Of a stretch of 64,000 bases of DNA, positions 1 to 10,596 are shown piece by piece. The stretch is from contig JANBVO010000006.1 in NCBI GenBank assembly GCA_030052745.1, positions 124,001 through 188,000 on the forward strand, given 5' to 3'. The DNA comes from Pleurostoma richardsiae (taxonomy: Eukaryota > Ascomycota > Sordariomycetes > Calosphaeriales > Pleurostomataceae). Position 1 is the stretch's first letter, and each line of letters opens with the position of its first letter. A model generated the notes under the pieces. That model was not told where the DNA came from and ran no database searches. It saw nothing but the letters and a program-made list of their open reading frames with translations. A program made the position numbers and the translations under genes.

Positions 1-493
1 TCTGCGCTCTGCTGCTGTTCCGGGAATTCCCTTTGAGCGTTGGAGAAGCCGCGAAAGCTGCCTCTGGCAGTGTGGCTGGCACCAGTTCCCCACGGCTGTT
101 CCTCCACTTCCCCTCGGCCGGAAGAGCGTCTTCGCTCCAATCATAGCGGTTCCGACCGGCCTGGCCAAACGTCACTAACCTTTTGTCAGCTCCTCTGATA
201 ACCGCCCCTCTGCCGAGCGATGAGGGGTGAAATAGGGATCCATTACCGTCATACCTTCGCGGTAGGTAATGGATCGGAGAGACAGTTCTATCTTCATACT
301 AAGCAGGACTAAAAAGGTAGCAGTCGGGGCATTTCGTCTTCTGCCATATTTTCAATCAATATCCCCACTTGTCTTGCTTCTGCGCGTTCCTTATTCATCG
401 TCTATTCCCGACCCTCATAGCTCGCTGCGAATGATTCCATCCGTGAACCCCGCCATCCTACCTTTGTCTATAGACTGCCAGACCGGCGTCACT
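1..493. other. Upstream region of the FBPase gene, no gene seen
   Basis: Mixed-composition sequence with only short, non-conserved open frames. It ends in the core promoter of the fructose-1,6-bisphosphatase gene. I see no coding exon, RNA gene or repeat in it; the far left may belong to a neighbour outside the window. Confidence 0.5.
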
Positions 494-500
494 TATATAA
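494..500 (+). promoter_or_regulatory. Putative TATA box of the FBPase gene
   Basis: A TATATAA heptamer lies 102 nt upstream of the chosen ATG at 602. The spacing fits a core promoter with a 5' leader of roughly 60-75 nt. This is inferred from sequence only. Confidence 0.45.
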
Positions 501-601
501 CCCGTGTACGCCAATACTGAGCAGACTCAAGTCGCTATTTGCTTCTTCTCTCTCTCTTCGATTTTGTTATCCAGGAATAAGTCTTCGCTGTAACCGCCAA
601 G

Positions 602-1865
602 ATGTCGACTGCCGTTGGGAATGGCGCCAATGGCGAAATGGAGAAAGTCAACACGGACATCGTGACCTTGACGCGGTTCCTGACGGAAGAGCAAGTCAAA
701 CACAAGGAGGCTACCGGTGACTTCACGTAAGTGCATCCTTCGACGCGTTTCGAGTTGCAATCAGGAAAAAGGGGGGAGGTGGGTTCCCAGGCTGACCGGA
801 TCTTACGACGCAGGTTACTCTGCCACGCCTTGCAGTTCTCCTTCAAGTCGATTGCCTACTACATCCGAAGGGCAACGCTAGTTAACCTCACCGGTCTGGC
901 CGGCTCGTCCAACACGACTGGCGATGACCAGAAGAAGCTCGACGTCATCTCCAACGACCTGTTCATTGCGGCGATGCGGTCCTCGGGCAAGTGCGCGCTC
1001 CTGGTCTCGGAAGAGGAGGAGAACGTCATATTCTTTGAGGGGCACAAGAATGCCCGCTACGCGGTCGCCTGCGACCCCATTGATGGCAGCTCCAACCTGG
1101 ATGCCGGTGTTTCTGTCGGCACCATCTTTGGCGTCCACAAGCTGGCCGAGGGCTCGACCGGCACTAAGGAAGACATCCTCAAGCCCGGAACCGAGCTAGT
1201 CGCCGCGGGCTTCACCATGTATGGCGCCTCGGCACAGCTGGTCATCACCATGAAGGGCGGCGGTGTCAACGGCTTCACCCTCGACAACGGCGTTGGCGAA
1301 TTCATCCTCACCCACCCCAACATGCGGCTGCCCAAGAAGCGCGCCATCTACTCGGTCAACGAGGGCAACTCGCTGTACTGGGAGGACGACGTCAAGGCGT
1401 ACTTCAACTCGCTCAAGGAGCCGCAGGAGGGTGGCAAGCCCTACAGCGCCCGCTACATCGGCAGCATGGTGGCTGACGCCTACCGGACGCTGTTGTACGG
1501 CGGTATCTTCGCGTACCCTGCTGATAAGAAGAGTCCCAAGGGCAAGCTCCGAATTCTGTACGAGTGTGCGCCCATGGCGATGGTCTTTGAGAACGGTAGG
1601 GCTCCCAAACCTCTGTGCAAAGCTATTGAGACGTGTTGCTAATCTCAATCGGTAACATAGCTGGCGGACAGGCTGTGAACAGCAAGATGGAGAGGATGCT
1701 CGAGGTTGTCCCTGAGTAAGTGAACCACTCCGGCATCGTCGGACCCCTGAGAAGTAGAAATTGCGACTGACATAATTGCATAGACACATTCACGACAGGT
1801 CCGGCATCTTCATGGGCAGCTACGATGAGATTGAGAAGGTTAAGAAGTTCCACAAGTCGAGCTAA
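602..1865 (+). CDS. fbp1: Fructose-1,6-bisphosphatase (gluconeogenesis)
   Basis: Four exons are read as 602..726, 814..1595, 1661..1715 and 1784..1865, giving 347 aa, the usual length of cytosolic FBPase. The enzyme hydrolyses fructose-1,6-bisphosphate to fructose-6-phosphate, the committed step of gluconeogenesis. The metal-binding/catalytic motif DPIDGSSNLD begins at about residue 129, and the conserved YGGIFAYPADKKSPKGKLR stretch forms the C-terminal substrate-binding region. The C-terminus (EHIHDRSGIFMGSYDE...) matches the filamentous-fungal type. All three introns have GT-AG ends (donors gtaagt, gtaggg, gtaagt) and keep the frame. The start is the first ATG after the TATA box and is followed by a typical short acidic N-terminus. 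Regulation by glucose repression is known for the family, but I did not identify a convincing repressor site here. Confidence 0.95.
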
Positions 1866-2369
1866 ACAGGCTCCTGGTTGCTGGGTTATGGAGGGACAAT
1901 CGGCGTTTCGTCTTGACCTGAACAAGATTGATGATCTGCTGTATCTATGGGTTGGTGGATGGATGGACGGACGGACGGATGGATCAACAAGAGACTGAAG
2001 AAAGGCGAGGGCATGCCTGGTTATGTAACACGGGCCGATTTCTTCACGATACCTACCTCATTTACGGACCGCTACGAATTGAGTAAGGCGCCGCAGCCGA
2101 ATTGGAAATGGGCAGAGTGGCAGTAGTGGTGGTGTTGGCACCAGCAGCGAATGAGATTTGGAAAGGCTCAATGCAACTCATGATTCGCTACCTGTCTTTT
2201 CTCCAACTCTCCTGACATATTCTCCCCTGTCCCTACAGGAGCTACATAAGGTAACTCCGGGGTGCAGTCCCGGTAGGATTTGGAAACCTTCTTTCTACTC
2301 TTGCGTATATATGTAGGTATATATTCGAAGGCCATGCCTGAATGAGTCGCCATCACAGCGACTTGCAGC
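1866..2369. other. Intergenic: FBPase 3' region and P450 promoter
   Basis: No gene is seen. It holds a tetranucleotide microsatellite (1956..1983) just after the FBPase stop and, near the right end, TATATAT (2306..2312) and TATATATT (2318..2325), candidate TATA elements 45-64 nt before the P450 ATG. Confidence 0.6.
1956..1983. repeat. GGAT/GGAC tetranucleotide microsatellite
   Basis: About seven imperfect tandem copies of a GGAY tetramer lie in the FBPase 3' region. It is short and probably polymorphic; no function is implied. Confidence 0.7.
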
Positions 2370-4098
2370 ATGAATGCAATGAACATACCACAACAATGGC
2401 CTTCCTCAGGGGCCATCACCGCCGCGCTGGCGGTGACCGTAGCGGTCTACCTTGTCCTGTACCGCTTTTCGTCGACTAAACTCCATCCACAAGAGCCGCC
2501 TGTAATTGTGTCTCCGATTCCCTTCGTGGGGCATCTCATAGGCATGGTGCTCAAGGGCGGCGCGTACGTCAAGTCTCTAGGGTATGTATGGTAGAGTCAT
2601 CACTCCATTTACACGATTGTCCCCGGAGTCTACCATGTTATATGCACACGGGGAATAATGGCGAAGGTACTGACGTTGAAGTAGCCTCCGCAACCGCGAC
2701 AAGCCCATCTTCACCCTCCCGGTGCCCGCGTCACGCATCTACATCGTGACCGACCCCTCGCTGGCAGCCGCGGTGCAGCGCGCCTCCAAGGCGCTGTCTT
2801 TCACGCCGCTGGTGCCTGACATCACCCGGCGCGTGCTCGGCCTCGACGCCGCGGCCGCGGACGCCCTGCGCCAGAACATCGACCCGGAGCCGGGCGACCC
2901 GCGCGGCTTCCTCGCCGACATGCACGACATGGTGTACGGCTTCCTCGGTCCCGGCGAAGACCTCGACGCCTTGACCTTGGACGCTGCCGCCGAGCTGGCG
3001 GCTCAGGTCAATACCTACGCGGAGGAGGCGAGAGGTCGCCTCCCGGACGGCGAGGTTGTTGACCTGCTCTCTTGGGTGCGGCACTTCGTGACCGTGGGCA
3101 CGGCACGCTTCCTCTACGGTCAGGAAAACCCGCTCGCCTTGCACCCGGAGCTGGAGCAGGCGTTCTGGGACTTCGATCACGGGCTGGGCGGGCTGCTGAT
3201 GGGCGTGCTGCCCTCGGTAACGGCTCGGAAGCCCTACAAGCGCCGCGAGGCCATTGTTGCCGCGTTCACGGAGTATCTAGAAGCCGGGGTCCACCTCGAG
3301 GCATCCAGAATCGTGCGCAACCGCGTAGAGATTGCGGAGCGATATGGTTGGCCGCCGAGCAGGACGGCGCGGAGCGAGCTGAGCTTCCTGTTCGCGGGCA
3401 TCGTCAACACGGCGACGGCGACCTTCTGGACGGTGCTGCGCGTGTTCGCGGACCGCGCGCTGCTCCAGGCCGTGCGGGCAGAGCTGGGAGCAGCAGCGAC
3501 GGCCGGCAAGGGAGAGGAAGGAGGTAGCAGTGGCGGCGACGACAGAAATCACCTGCTCCTGAGCGTCCAGGCGGTGCGCGCGGGGTGTCCGACGCTACAC
3601 GCCGTGCTCCGCGAGTGCCTGCGGCTCGGGTCGGACAACTTCTCCACGCGGCTGGTCAAGGCCGACACGCTGCTGGCCGAGCGGTACTTCCTGCGGCAGG
3701 GGTCGGTCGTGCAGATCGCGGGCGGTGTAATCCACGCAGACAGGAGCCTCTGGGGCGACGACGCGGAGGAGTTCAACCCGCGGAGGTTCCTGGAGGAGGA
3801 GGACGGTGGGGGCAAGAGGAGGAGGAAGGAGCACCCGGCTGCGTTCCGGGCGTTCGGGGGCGGCAAGACACTGTGTCCGGGGAGGCACTTTGCGACGGCC
3901 GAGATCATGGCGTTTGTGGCGATGATTGTGCTGATGTTCGACCCGGAGGCGCCAGATGGGGGGAAGATAGGGGTGCCGAACAAGGACGATCATGTCTTGC
4001 CTGTGCACATTCTGGAACCCAAGGCTAAAGACGCGGTGAGGGTACGGATCAGGGTCAGAGGTGTAGATGAGACGAGGCATGTCAAAGTAATTCAGTGA
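2370..4098 (+). CDS. Cytochrome P450, CYP7/CYP8-like I-helix
   Basis: Two exons (2370..2581, 2685..4098) encode 541 aa. The single intron has donor gtatgt and acceptor tag and restores GLRNRDKP across the junction. Residues about 13-32 form an N-terminal membrane anchor, followed by a proline-rich hinge, as in microsomal P450s. The haem-binding loop FGGGKTLCPGRHF places the thiolate Cys near residue 468, and the K-helix ExxR is ECLR near 381-384. The I-helix reads AGIVNTATATFW (about 308-319), with Asn where most hydroxylases carry the acid/Thr pair. That pattern is known from the CYP7/CYP8 families (sterol 7-alpha hydroxylases, prostacyclin synthase) and their fungal relatives. Between I- and K-helices is a Gly/Ser-rich insert of about 15 residues. 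Substrate is unknown, and no biosynthetic neighbours suggest one. A sterol or oxylipin substrate is only inference. Confidence 0.9.
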
Positions 4099-4632
4099 CG
4101 GGTCCAGCATTGCGTACTACAGCGGCTCTCTTTACCAGTCAGTGCCCCTTAATCCCACGGCTGCAGTAGGAGGGTGCTGTAGGAGTCTGCTAGGTATTAT
4201 AGTTGCTGTAATCCGTACAAAAAGAGTAGCAGTGTACTGGATTACGGGACTGCTTCGTCCGGTTCCTGTAGTACCTGACGCTTATGAGACATGTTGTGAG
4301 CGTGTCCAAGCTGCCATATCTTAATGTGAACGTCTGTAGGAGTATGACGCGTTTCCCTCCCATCATCGCCACAGGGCTTGCGAACGGCACCTGCAAGGCC
4401 TAGCACCTCTGCTTGTTCACAACACAGAATATCATCTAGATCAACTCTGCACGGCGGGCTAGGTATTTGTAAGACTCAGACTCGTCATCCGTGCATCTCT
4501 GAGGGTGGGCATGCAGCACCGGCACCAGCGGGTCCACTTCGAAAACTTTTCCGCGCAGCCCACATAAAGCCAAAATCGACACCGTCTGCCACCAACAACC
4601 ACACCGGCTACCATTGGTGCTCACACCAAGAA
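4099..4632. other. Intergenic between P450 and tRNA-Asp
   Basis: No conserved open frame is seen. The region presumably holds the P450 3' UTR and the upstream flank of the tRNA gene. Confidence 0.6.
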
Positions 4633-4726
4633 TCTTCCGTAGTATAGTGGTCAGTATGTGAGCTTGTCATCCGAGGCTCCGTCTCAGACATCGCTCGAGA
4701 CCCGGGTTCAATTCCCGGCGGGAGAG
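4633..4726 (+). tRNA. tRNA-Asp (GTC) with a 22-nt intron
   Basis: The gene folds as a complete tRNA. The acceptor stem is TCTTCCG (4633-4639) with CGGGAGA (4719-4725) and discriminator G4726. The D-arm contains AGTATAGTGGTCAGTAT, the anticodon stem is TGAGC/GCTCG, and the anticodon GTC is at 4666-4668. A four-base variable loop AGAC is followed by the T-arm CCGGG-TTCAATT-CCCGG. An intron of 22 nt (4670..4691) sits at the canonical site one base 3' of the anticodon. Removing it leaves 72 nt, the usual size of fungal tRNA-Asp. The intron contains GACA, which can pair with the anticodon-loop TGTC, as expected for substrates of the splicing endonuclease. A Pol III T-tract follows at 4760. Confidence 0.93.
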
Positions 4727-5426
4727 ATAATACACTGGGCCTGGTTCTTCCAGGCGATATTTTTTGCTTATTTTTCCACCCTTCCTCAAAATGTTCAGGA
4801 AACATCGGCAAGCGGAGGTCAGGTAGATAATCTTGTGATTCGTTTTCTTTCTAACTCTGTTTCTTCAGGTTGTACCAGCTAGGGGAGGAAGCTTGACGTC
4901 GTTGGTCTGCGACGACTTCCACACAGGTGGTGAGCCGCAGTATAACAATCGTGCCGCCCTACATTGTATGTGCAGTTGGAATGCTGCCGGTCGCAGAGAA
5001 TGCCTGGCACGACTTCCAATAAACACCACTGCGGTGCGGCAAGTTGTACTTCATCCTTCATCCTTCATCCCGAATCAACAACCTTCGAGGAAGATCCATG
5101 GAGTGGAGAGCAGAGCTTAGGACGAGTTTGTACTGCCTGCTGCCTATGTCGAGTTGGTGAAGATCCAAAGTCATGCTGGCGATGTCAACTTTACAAGGAG
5201 CGAAGAAGAGTGTTAATGAGAAAGCGAGATAGCGATTAATATCCGAGCCTACCAATTCAAAGTATCTACTCCCACAATTGTGATGCATTCGGTTTCCACA
5301 CCGGCCAATCTCAGTTCCAAGAGCCAGCTAGAGATGGCCTCGATAGACCAACAAATGACCCCCCGGACCGGGGAATCTCGACACGCACACAACAGCGACA
5401 ACCGCCCGCCCATTCCCTCAGGCAAC
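4727..5426. other. Intergenic between tRNA-Asp and the ataxin-10 gene
   Basis: No gene seen. Short open frames here have no recognisable domains. The right end is the 3' UTR of the minus-strand ataxin-10-like gene. Confidence 0.6.
4760..4765 (+). terminator. RNA polymerase III terminator of tRNA-Asp
   Basis: A run of six T residues lies 34 nt after the mature 3' end, with a second run of five at 4771-4775. This fits Pol III termination; the trailer is somewhat long. Confidence 0.6.
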
Positions 5427-8400
5427 TCACAGCCTGCCCCTCAAATTCTGCAGCTTCGGGTCGGTGTCCACCTGCAGGACGTCGCGGAGGTTGACGTCGA
5501 TGCCCTCCTCCCGCAGCCGCGCCGTGAGCCTCATGACGCAGTCCCTGTTTGAGCAAAAAGACCCAGGCAGACGTTAGAAAAGACGCGCGCGGGCCAGGAA
5601 ATGACAACTAAATCTCAATACCTGAATGGTAAGAGCCTCACATGAAGTCCTCGTCCTCCGTCTCGTCGCCGTTCTCGCCGCCCAGCGCCAGCCGCGCCGC
5701 CTCGTCCGCTAGGTTGATGATGTCCCGCAGCAGCTCCTCGGACCGGCTCCGCGGCGCCGTCTGGGTGGTGCCCTGCGCGGGAGCGGCAGGCTGGGCCACA
5801 CCGGCGCCGCTGCTGCTGCTGGTGCTAGTGGGGAGGGAAGGGCCTCTAGCTCCGGCGCCAGCCGTACCGGGCGCTGCCGCGGATTTTACCTGGACCTTGA
5901 CCTCCCCTTCGATGCCATCGACACGCAGCGAAGTAGTTGCCACGGATGAGCCGCCTCCCGGTGCAGGGGGCTGGGGCTGCATCGTCGGCGGGGGAGTCAC
6001 GCTGACAAGGTCCCGGAGAAATTTGTTTGCGGCCTCTGACCCATCCATGAGCCACTTCAGGCACAGCTGGACACGCTCGCGAGCGTAGCGGTTATGGTCA
6101 TCGTAGGTGCAGCAGTTCAGCAGAGAAACTATGCCGTTATGCCGCACAATCTGCATCTGAACGTCGGGGTTGCCAGGGCTCTTGCGATGTGGCAGGGGCT
6201 GGAGCAGCGCCGCGAGAATCTGCAGGATCTGCCCCTTGATTCCAGCCCACGGGTATTTGTGCGCGGGCTCCTGCATAGGTGGTGGAGGCGGGGGCGGGGG
6301 AGGGATTCCGCTTCCATCGTACGGCCGCTCGATTACCGGCGCAGTTGTGCTTGATCCAGCCATGCCACCGGCAGACTGCCCGGCCGCATCGACCAGGGGC
6401 TTCTTCGGCACGCCGGCTTCCAAGCCTTTAAGCAGTGCCAGCAGATCATACGCGGCCTCCCATTCGATAAGCTTCGTTCGCAGTTCGAAATCCTCCGAGA
6501 CAGTGATGAGAAAGTCGAGAAACTGTGCGAGGCCGTCCTTGGCCCGCTCCATGTCCCAGTTGTCGACGGGGAAGTCCGCCGCGTCGATGATATCGCCTCT
6601 TATCTGCGCCTGGAGGTTCATCAGAGCCACACACTCCGGTACGATGCGGCTGCGGAAGGAGGTGAAGAAGAAGTGCACGAGCTTCACCGCAGCGAGGTTC
6701 TCCTTAGCATCCTCGGCCGGAGGGTTCTGCATCCGTGAGCGGAACATGTAGTTCACCAGGCGCAGGAGCACGGTCTGGGCTGGGGATATTATGTCCTTGG
6801 GAATCCTCAGGTTGGTCCAGGCGTAGGGGATCAGAGCGCTGTGGTGGATGGCCTCGACAATTTGGCTCGTGATCTGAAAGATAAGCGACTGCTCGTCCTT
6901 CTCCCACACCGCAATGAAGACCAGCATCTCCCGCAGAAGGCTCTTGCCACAGTCGAGAGCGAGGAACATCCTGCACCTCGTCTTCTGCAGATTCTCCCCG
7001 GCGCGCGTCCAGCCGCTGCCGGCTGCATCGAGGATGCACGACTTGACAATCATGTGCAGCGCCTCTATCTGCTTAGGATCAAGAATGTTGGGCACTTCTG
7101 TCAGGAGCCCCGTCATGGGCCCTTCGCCGTAGGAGTCATCATCATCGATATCCTCTTCCTCCGCCATGTCATCGACGTAGTCGTGAGGGTGGTCGTGACT
7201 CCACTCGTGAACGCGACTGTGGCTGATGTCTCCGTCCAAGGCGTAGTGGTGCGGATCATCAGGGTGGTGATGATGGACGTGCGCATCATGATCATGCTCG
7301 GGCCGGAACTGATGAGCGTACCGGTGGATGAGGTTCGCCTTGCAGTTCTCAATGCGCGACTTGGCATACTCCACCGTCGGCATGGGGGAAACCCACTCGT
7401 CAAAGTTGATGTCACGGGCTCGGATCCACCACATGTCCACCTCTCTCGAGACGCGGCCGTACGCCTTGTCCTGCTCGAACTTGTCCGTCTCGTCCGGCTT
7501 CCAAACCGGGTTGATCTTCTCTGTATCCTTCGGGTTGTCTGCTCTCACCTTCACGGATCCCTCCGGCAGCCAGTTCCAGGCGAGAGGCGAGATCGGAGCG
7601 AGGGTACCCGGAGGGTTGTGGGAATGGTTCTGGGCATAGTCTTTGAGGAGGGCCCTCGCGGTATCACACATTGTTGAGTTGCGCTCCAGCCAGTGCTGAA
7701 CTTCGGTCTTTGCCACGTCAACCCTGAAACCATCGCCAATGCCCTCGTGAGGATCATCGTAGGCGGCGTCATCATCGTCGAACAGAACGTCGAACCAGAA
7801 AGACATCTTGTTTCGGTCATTCTTAGCGGTCCAGTTATGAGCCTGCTGAAGAGACGTGACAAGTATCTTCTTATCTGCACGATCTGTCAGCACACATACC
7901 TGGAATGGAGGAGGTACTCGGTAACGAACAGAGGTCGGTAATCTCATTCAACTTCAGTCTGGACGCGTCGTCCAGGATCTCGCCGTCATAACCCTTGCTC
8001 GTGACATTAACACACAAAATGACAGTCTGGTAGACCATCTGGTCGAAATGGACAGCAGCGCAAAGATCCTGGGGAACCTCGGGCTCAGAGGTGACCAACA
8101 GGTTCCGAGCGATGTGCATGAGCTTGTTAAGGATCTGCAGATCATCCTTCAGACTCTGGTAATTCTTAATGATAAGGGCTGTGCTCTCCTGCGGCGTGAC
8201 GCCCTTGTCAGGATCGTTGAGACTGGAGAGTGGTCCAACAGAGCGGGTAGTCAAGTTCGGGATTGCAGCGGCGAAGATCCTCGTCAGCCAAATCCAAATG
8301 GCTACGTTGCGCGACAGAGCTTCGCTATATAGCGGCCGGTCAGCAGAGGGTCCAACTCGAGGATATCAGCCACGGCATTTCATCTTACCGGACATCCTTA

Positions 8401-8594
8401 AAGCCGTGGGTCTTGTCGAGAGTCCTTGAGACCATGGAGACAACCTTGGCTGTGGTCAGAGGGCCCATGGCAGGTGAATCAGTGTAATGGCCCTCGAGAC
8501 AGATGAGGGCCGCCGAAAAGCTTCGCTCTTCGATGGACTCATTGGAGCCGGGGCCGGTCTTGGCCTGCTCGCCCTCAGCAGCCGTGGGCGCCAT
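5427..8594 (-). CDS. Ataxin-10 domain protein (Ctr86-like)
   Basis: Four exons in gene order, 8389..8594, 7930..8324, 5642..7874 and 5427..5544, encode 983 aa. The C-terminal part (IVRHNGIVSLLNCC.. followed by ..RERVQLCLKWLMDG) matches the ataxin-10 C-terminal domain, whose fungal members include yeast Ctr86, an essential protein of unclear function. The long middle part is helical and armadillo-like, with an Asp/His-rich segment (around + strand 7150-7310) and a run of nine prolines. Intron 1 (8325..8388) has donor gtaaga; intron 2 (7875..7929) has the weaker donor gttcgt. Intron 3 (5545..5641) uses donor gtgagg overlapping an in-frame TGA, so splicing adds a 39-residue tail ending LQNLRGRL. 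If intron 3 is retained the protein ends after about 945 aa. The start is the first ATG of exon 1. The molecular role is not established. Confidence 0.85.
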
Positions 8595-9472
8595 GGCGTG
8601 AATGTGCGATGTGGAATCTGACCAGAAGTTGCCGCCCGTTGAAGTGAGTTGGCTATAAGACAGTTGCAGACTTTATTCCCGGGTCCCTAAGACGTCTTTC
8701 ACTACCAAGCTGAAGTCTTTGCTGTGATGCCAGCCAGGTCTGCCGCTTCAAACCTCTTGAGGTTCAAATCCCCCGCCGGGCAAGCGTCGAACGTCACTTG
8801 CGCAGAGAGGATTCTAGTCGAAGATCTGTTTGAGATGAGAGATCGAAGAGGGAACCAAGTAAAGGGAAAGAAAGGTGTGTGTTGGTCGGGTTGGTAATCC
8901 TTCCTTGCTGTGTGCCTCACCTCGAGAGCTCAACGCCGCTTGTTTATTTAGGGCGGTTTGTCACTGAAACTTTTCCGCCGTGGCGGATCTCTTCAACGGG
9001 CGTGCACGCACCGAGCAGCCAATCACAGAGCGCAAACGGTCTGTACCTCAGGTACTCGGGTAAGGTACGTACCACGTGGTGGTCCCTGGTGGTCCCTGTT
9101 CCGCCGATAAGCCCCTCTATCTAAGGTACCTGCCTGCCCGTCTATCAGTGAGCTTGATCTCGCAATGGCGGGGTAGATTTTTCTCTGCAGAAAAGAGGAC
9201 GAGACGGGACTGGCACCCCTCGACGCTGACGATATATCTCTCCGAGGATACCAGAGCGAGCATCCTAGCCCAGTCCTCCTGGATCCTTCGATCTCTCCCG
9301 TCAGATCTGCCTCTCTGTATCTAATTGGAGCCCCATATACAAGTCCCACGGCATCCCCTCTTATCCGTGCTCTTCTCTTCCTGTTCCTCTCTTTCTCCTA
9401 GCTCCCATATACCATACATATCCGTCCCTTCACATTACAGTTCTTCTTCCGCCGAGCGGTCATACAGACACA
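8595..9472. promoter_or_regulatory. Divergent promoter: ataxin-10-like / MTA phosphorylase
   Basis: This gene-free stretch lies between two outward-facing genes. It contains a perfect 10-bp palindrome with a CACGTG core (9071..9080), a tandem 10-bp duplication (9078..9097), and several GGTACC/GGTACGTACC-type motifs (about 9050-9125). No coding exon is seen. Confidence 0.6.
9071..9097. repeat. CACGTG palindrome overlapping a tandem 10-bp duplication
   Basis: ACCACGTGGT (9071..9080) is a perfect palindrome with an E-box core. GGTGGTCCCT is present twice in tandem (9078..9087, 9088..9097). CACGTG is the known site of bHLH factors such as Cbf1 and Pho4; binding here is inference. Confidence 0.6.
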
Positions 9473-10596
9473 ATGGGCTCCCTTCCAGACCACTTTGACC
9501 GTAAATGATCCCCCCCTTTCCCAGGGTCCCATTTTAGAAAGCCGCTCTCCGCTAACACTCCTCTTCCTACAGGCCCTGTCCACATCGCGGTGATAGGCGG
9601 CACCGGCCTCGCCCACATCGAGGGCTACACTCCCGTCGCGGCACTCAACCCCCTAACCCCCTGGGGCCACCCCTCGGCGCCGATCCAGATCCTCGAGCAC
9701 AACGGCGTGCCCATCGCTTTCCTCTCCCGGCACGGCCTTCACCACGAGATCGCGCCTCACGAGGTGCCCAACCGCGCCAACATCGCGGCCCTGCGCCACG
9801 TCGGCGTCCGGTGCGTCATCGCCTTCTCCGCCGTCGGCTCCCTGCAGGAGCAAATCCGCCCCATGGACTTCGTCGTCCCGGACCAGATCATCGACCGCAC
9901 CAAGGGCATCCGCCCGTTCACCTTCTTCGAGGGCGGCGTCGTTGGCCACGTCGGCTTCGCGGACCCCTTCGACGCCAAGGTCGGGAAGGTCGTTGAGCAG
10001 TGCGCGCACGCCATGCAGGGCGAGGGGAGCACGCTGCACATGGGAGGCACAGTCATCTGCATGGGTAAGGGACATCATACACTCAAATTCCGATCCTCTT
10101 CTGCCCCTTGACTCCTCTTCGTTGAGGGCACGTATCGAAGGAGGTGAAAGAAAAGGGGCTGACTCGCTGACTTTACTCCTTTCCACACACAGAGGGACCC
10201 CAGTTCTCCACCCGCGCTGAGTCCAACATGTACCGCTCCTGGGGCGGCTCCGTCATTAACATGTCCGCCCTGCCCGAGTCCAAGCTGGCCCGCGAAGCCG
10301 AGCTGTCCTACCAGATGATCTGCATGGCCACCGACTACGACTGCTGGCACGACTCCGACGACGTCGACGTCGCCATGGTCATGAAGCACATGGCCCAGAA
10401 CAGCGTCAACGCCAAGCGCCTCGTCGGCGCCGTGCTCGACCAGCTCGCCCGCCAGGAGCACACCGACCTGGTCATGGGCCGCCACTGGGAGGGCGCCAGC
10501 GCCGGGGGCGTCAAGTTCATCACCAAGCCCGAGGGCCGCTCCCCCGAGGCCGCCAAGAAGGTCGAGTACCTCTTCCCCGGCTTCTGGGACAACTAG
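9473..10596 (+). CDS. meu1: S-methyl-5'-thioadenosine phosphorylase
   Basis: Three exons (9473..9500, 9573..10064, 10193..10596) give 307 aa, close to the family length. The enzyme cleaves methylthioadenosine with phosphate to adenine and methylthioribose-1-phosphate in the methionine salvage pathway. Visible family motifs are the phosphate-binding GGTGL near the N-terminus and SRHGLHHEIAPHEVPNRAN. Others are FSAVGSLQEQIRPMDFV with DQIIDRTKGIRPFTFF, and FSTRAESNMYRSWGGSVINM before the purine-binding ATDYDCWH. This combination separates MTA phosphorylase from ordinary purine nucleoside phosphorylases. Exon 1 is only 28 nt and its join (D-R-P-V-H-I-A-V-I-G-G) restores the conserved beta strand. 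The upstream CACGTG palindrome could link it to sulfur control, as inference only. Confidence 0.95.

Noticed and set aside
6841-7677. 278-aa plus-strand open frame opposite the ataxin-10-like gene
   Set aside because: Antisense shadow rich in Val, Leu, Arg and Asp without any domain.
7893-7917. A 25-nt intron (gtatgt...cag) in the ataxin-10-like gene
   Set aside because: It has donor, branch and acceptor consensus and keeps frame, but is below any usual fungal intron size. It also leaves an awkward Ser/Pro insert. The 55-nt alternative ending at the same acceptor gives a smoother helix.
8706-8790. tRNA-like 3' end (GGTTCAAATCCCCC followed by GCCGGGC)
   Set aside because: The T-stem does not pair (TGAGG against CCCCC) and no matching 5' acceptor strand lies within 100 nt upstream, so no cloverleaf forms.
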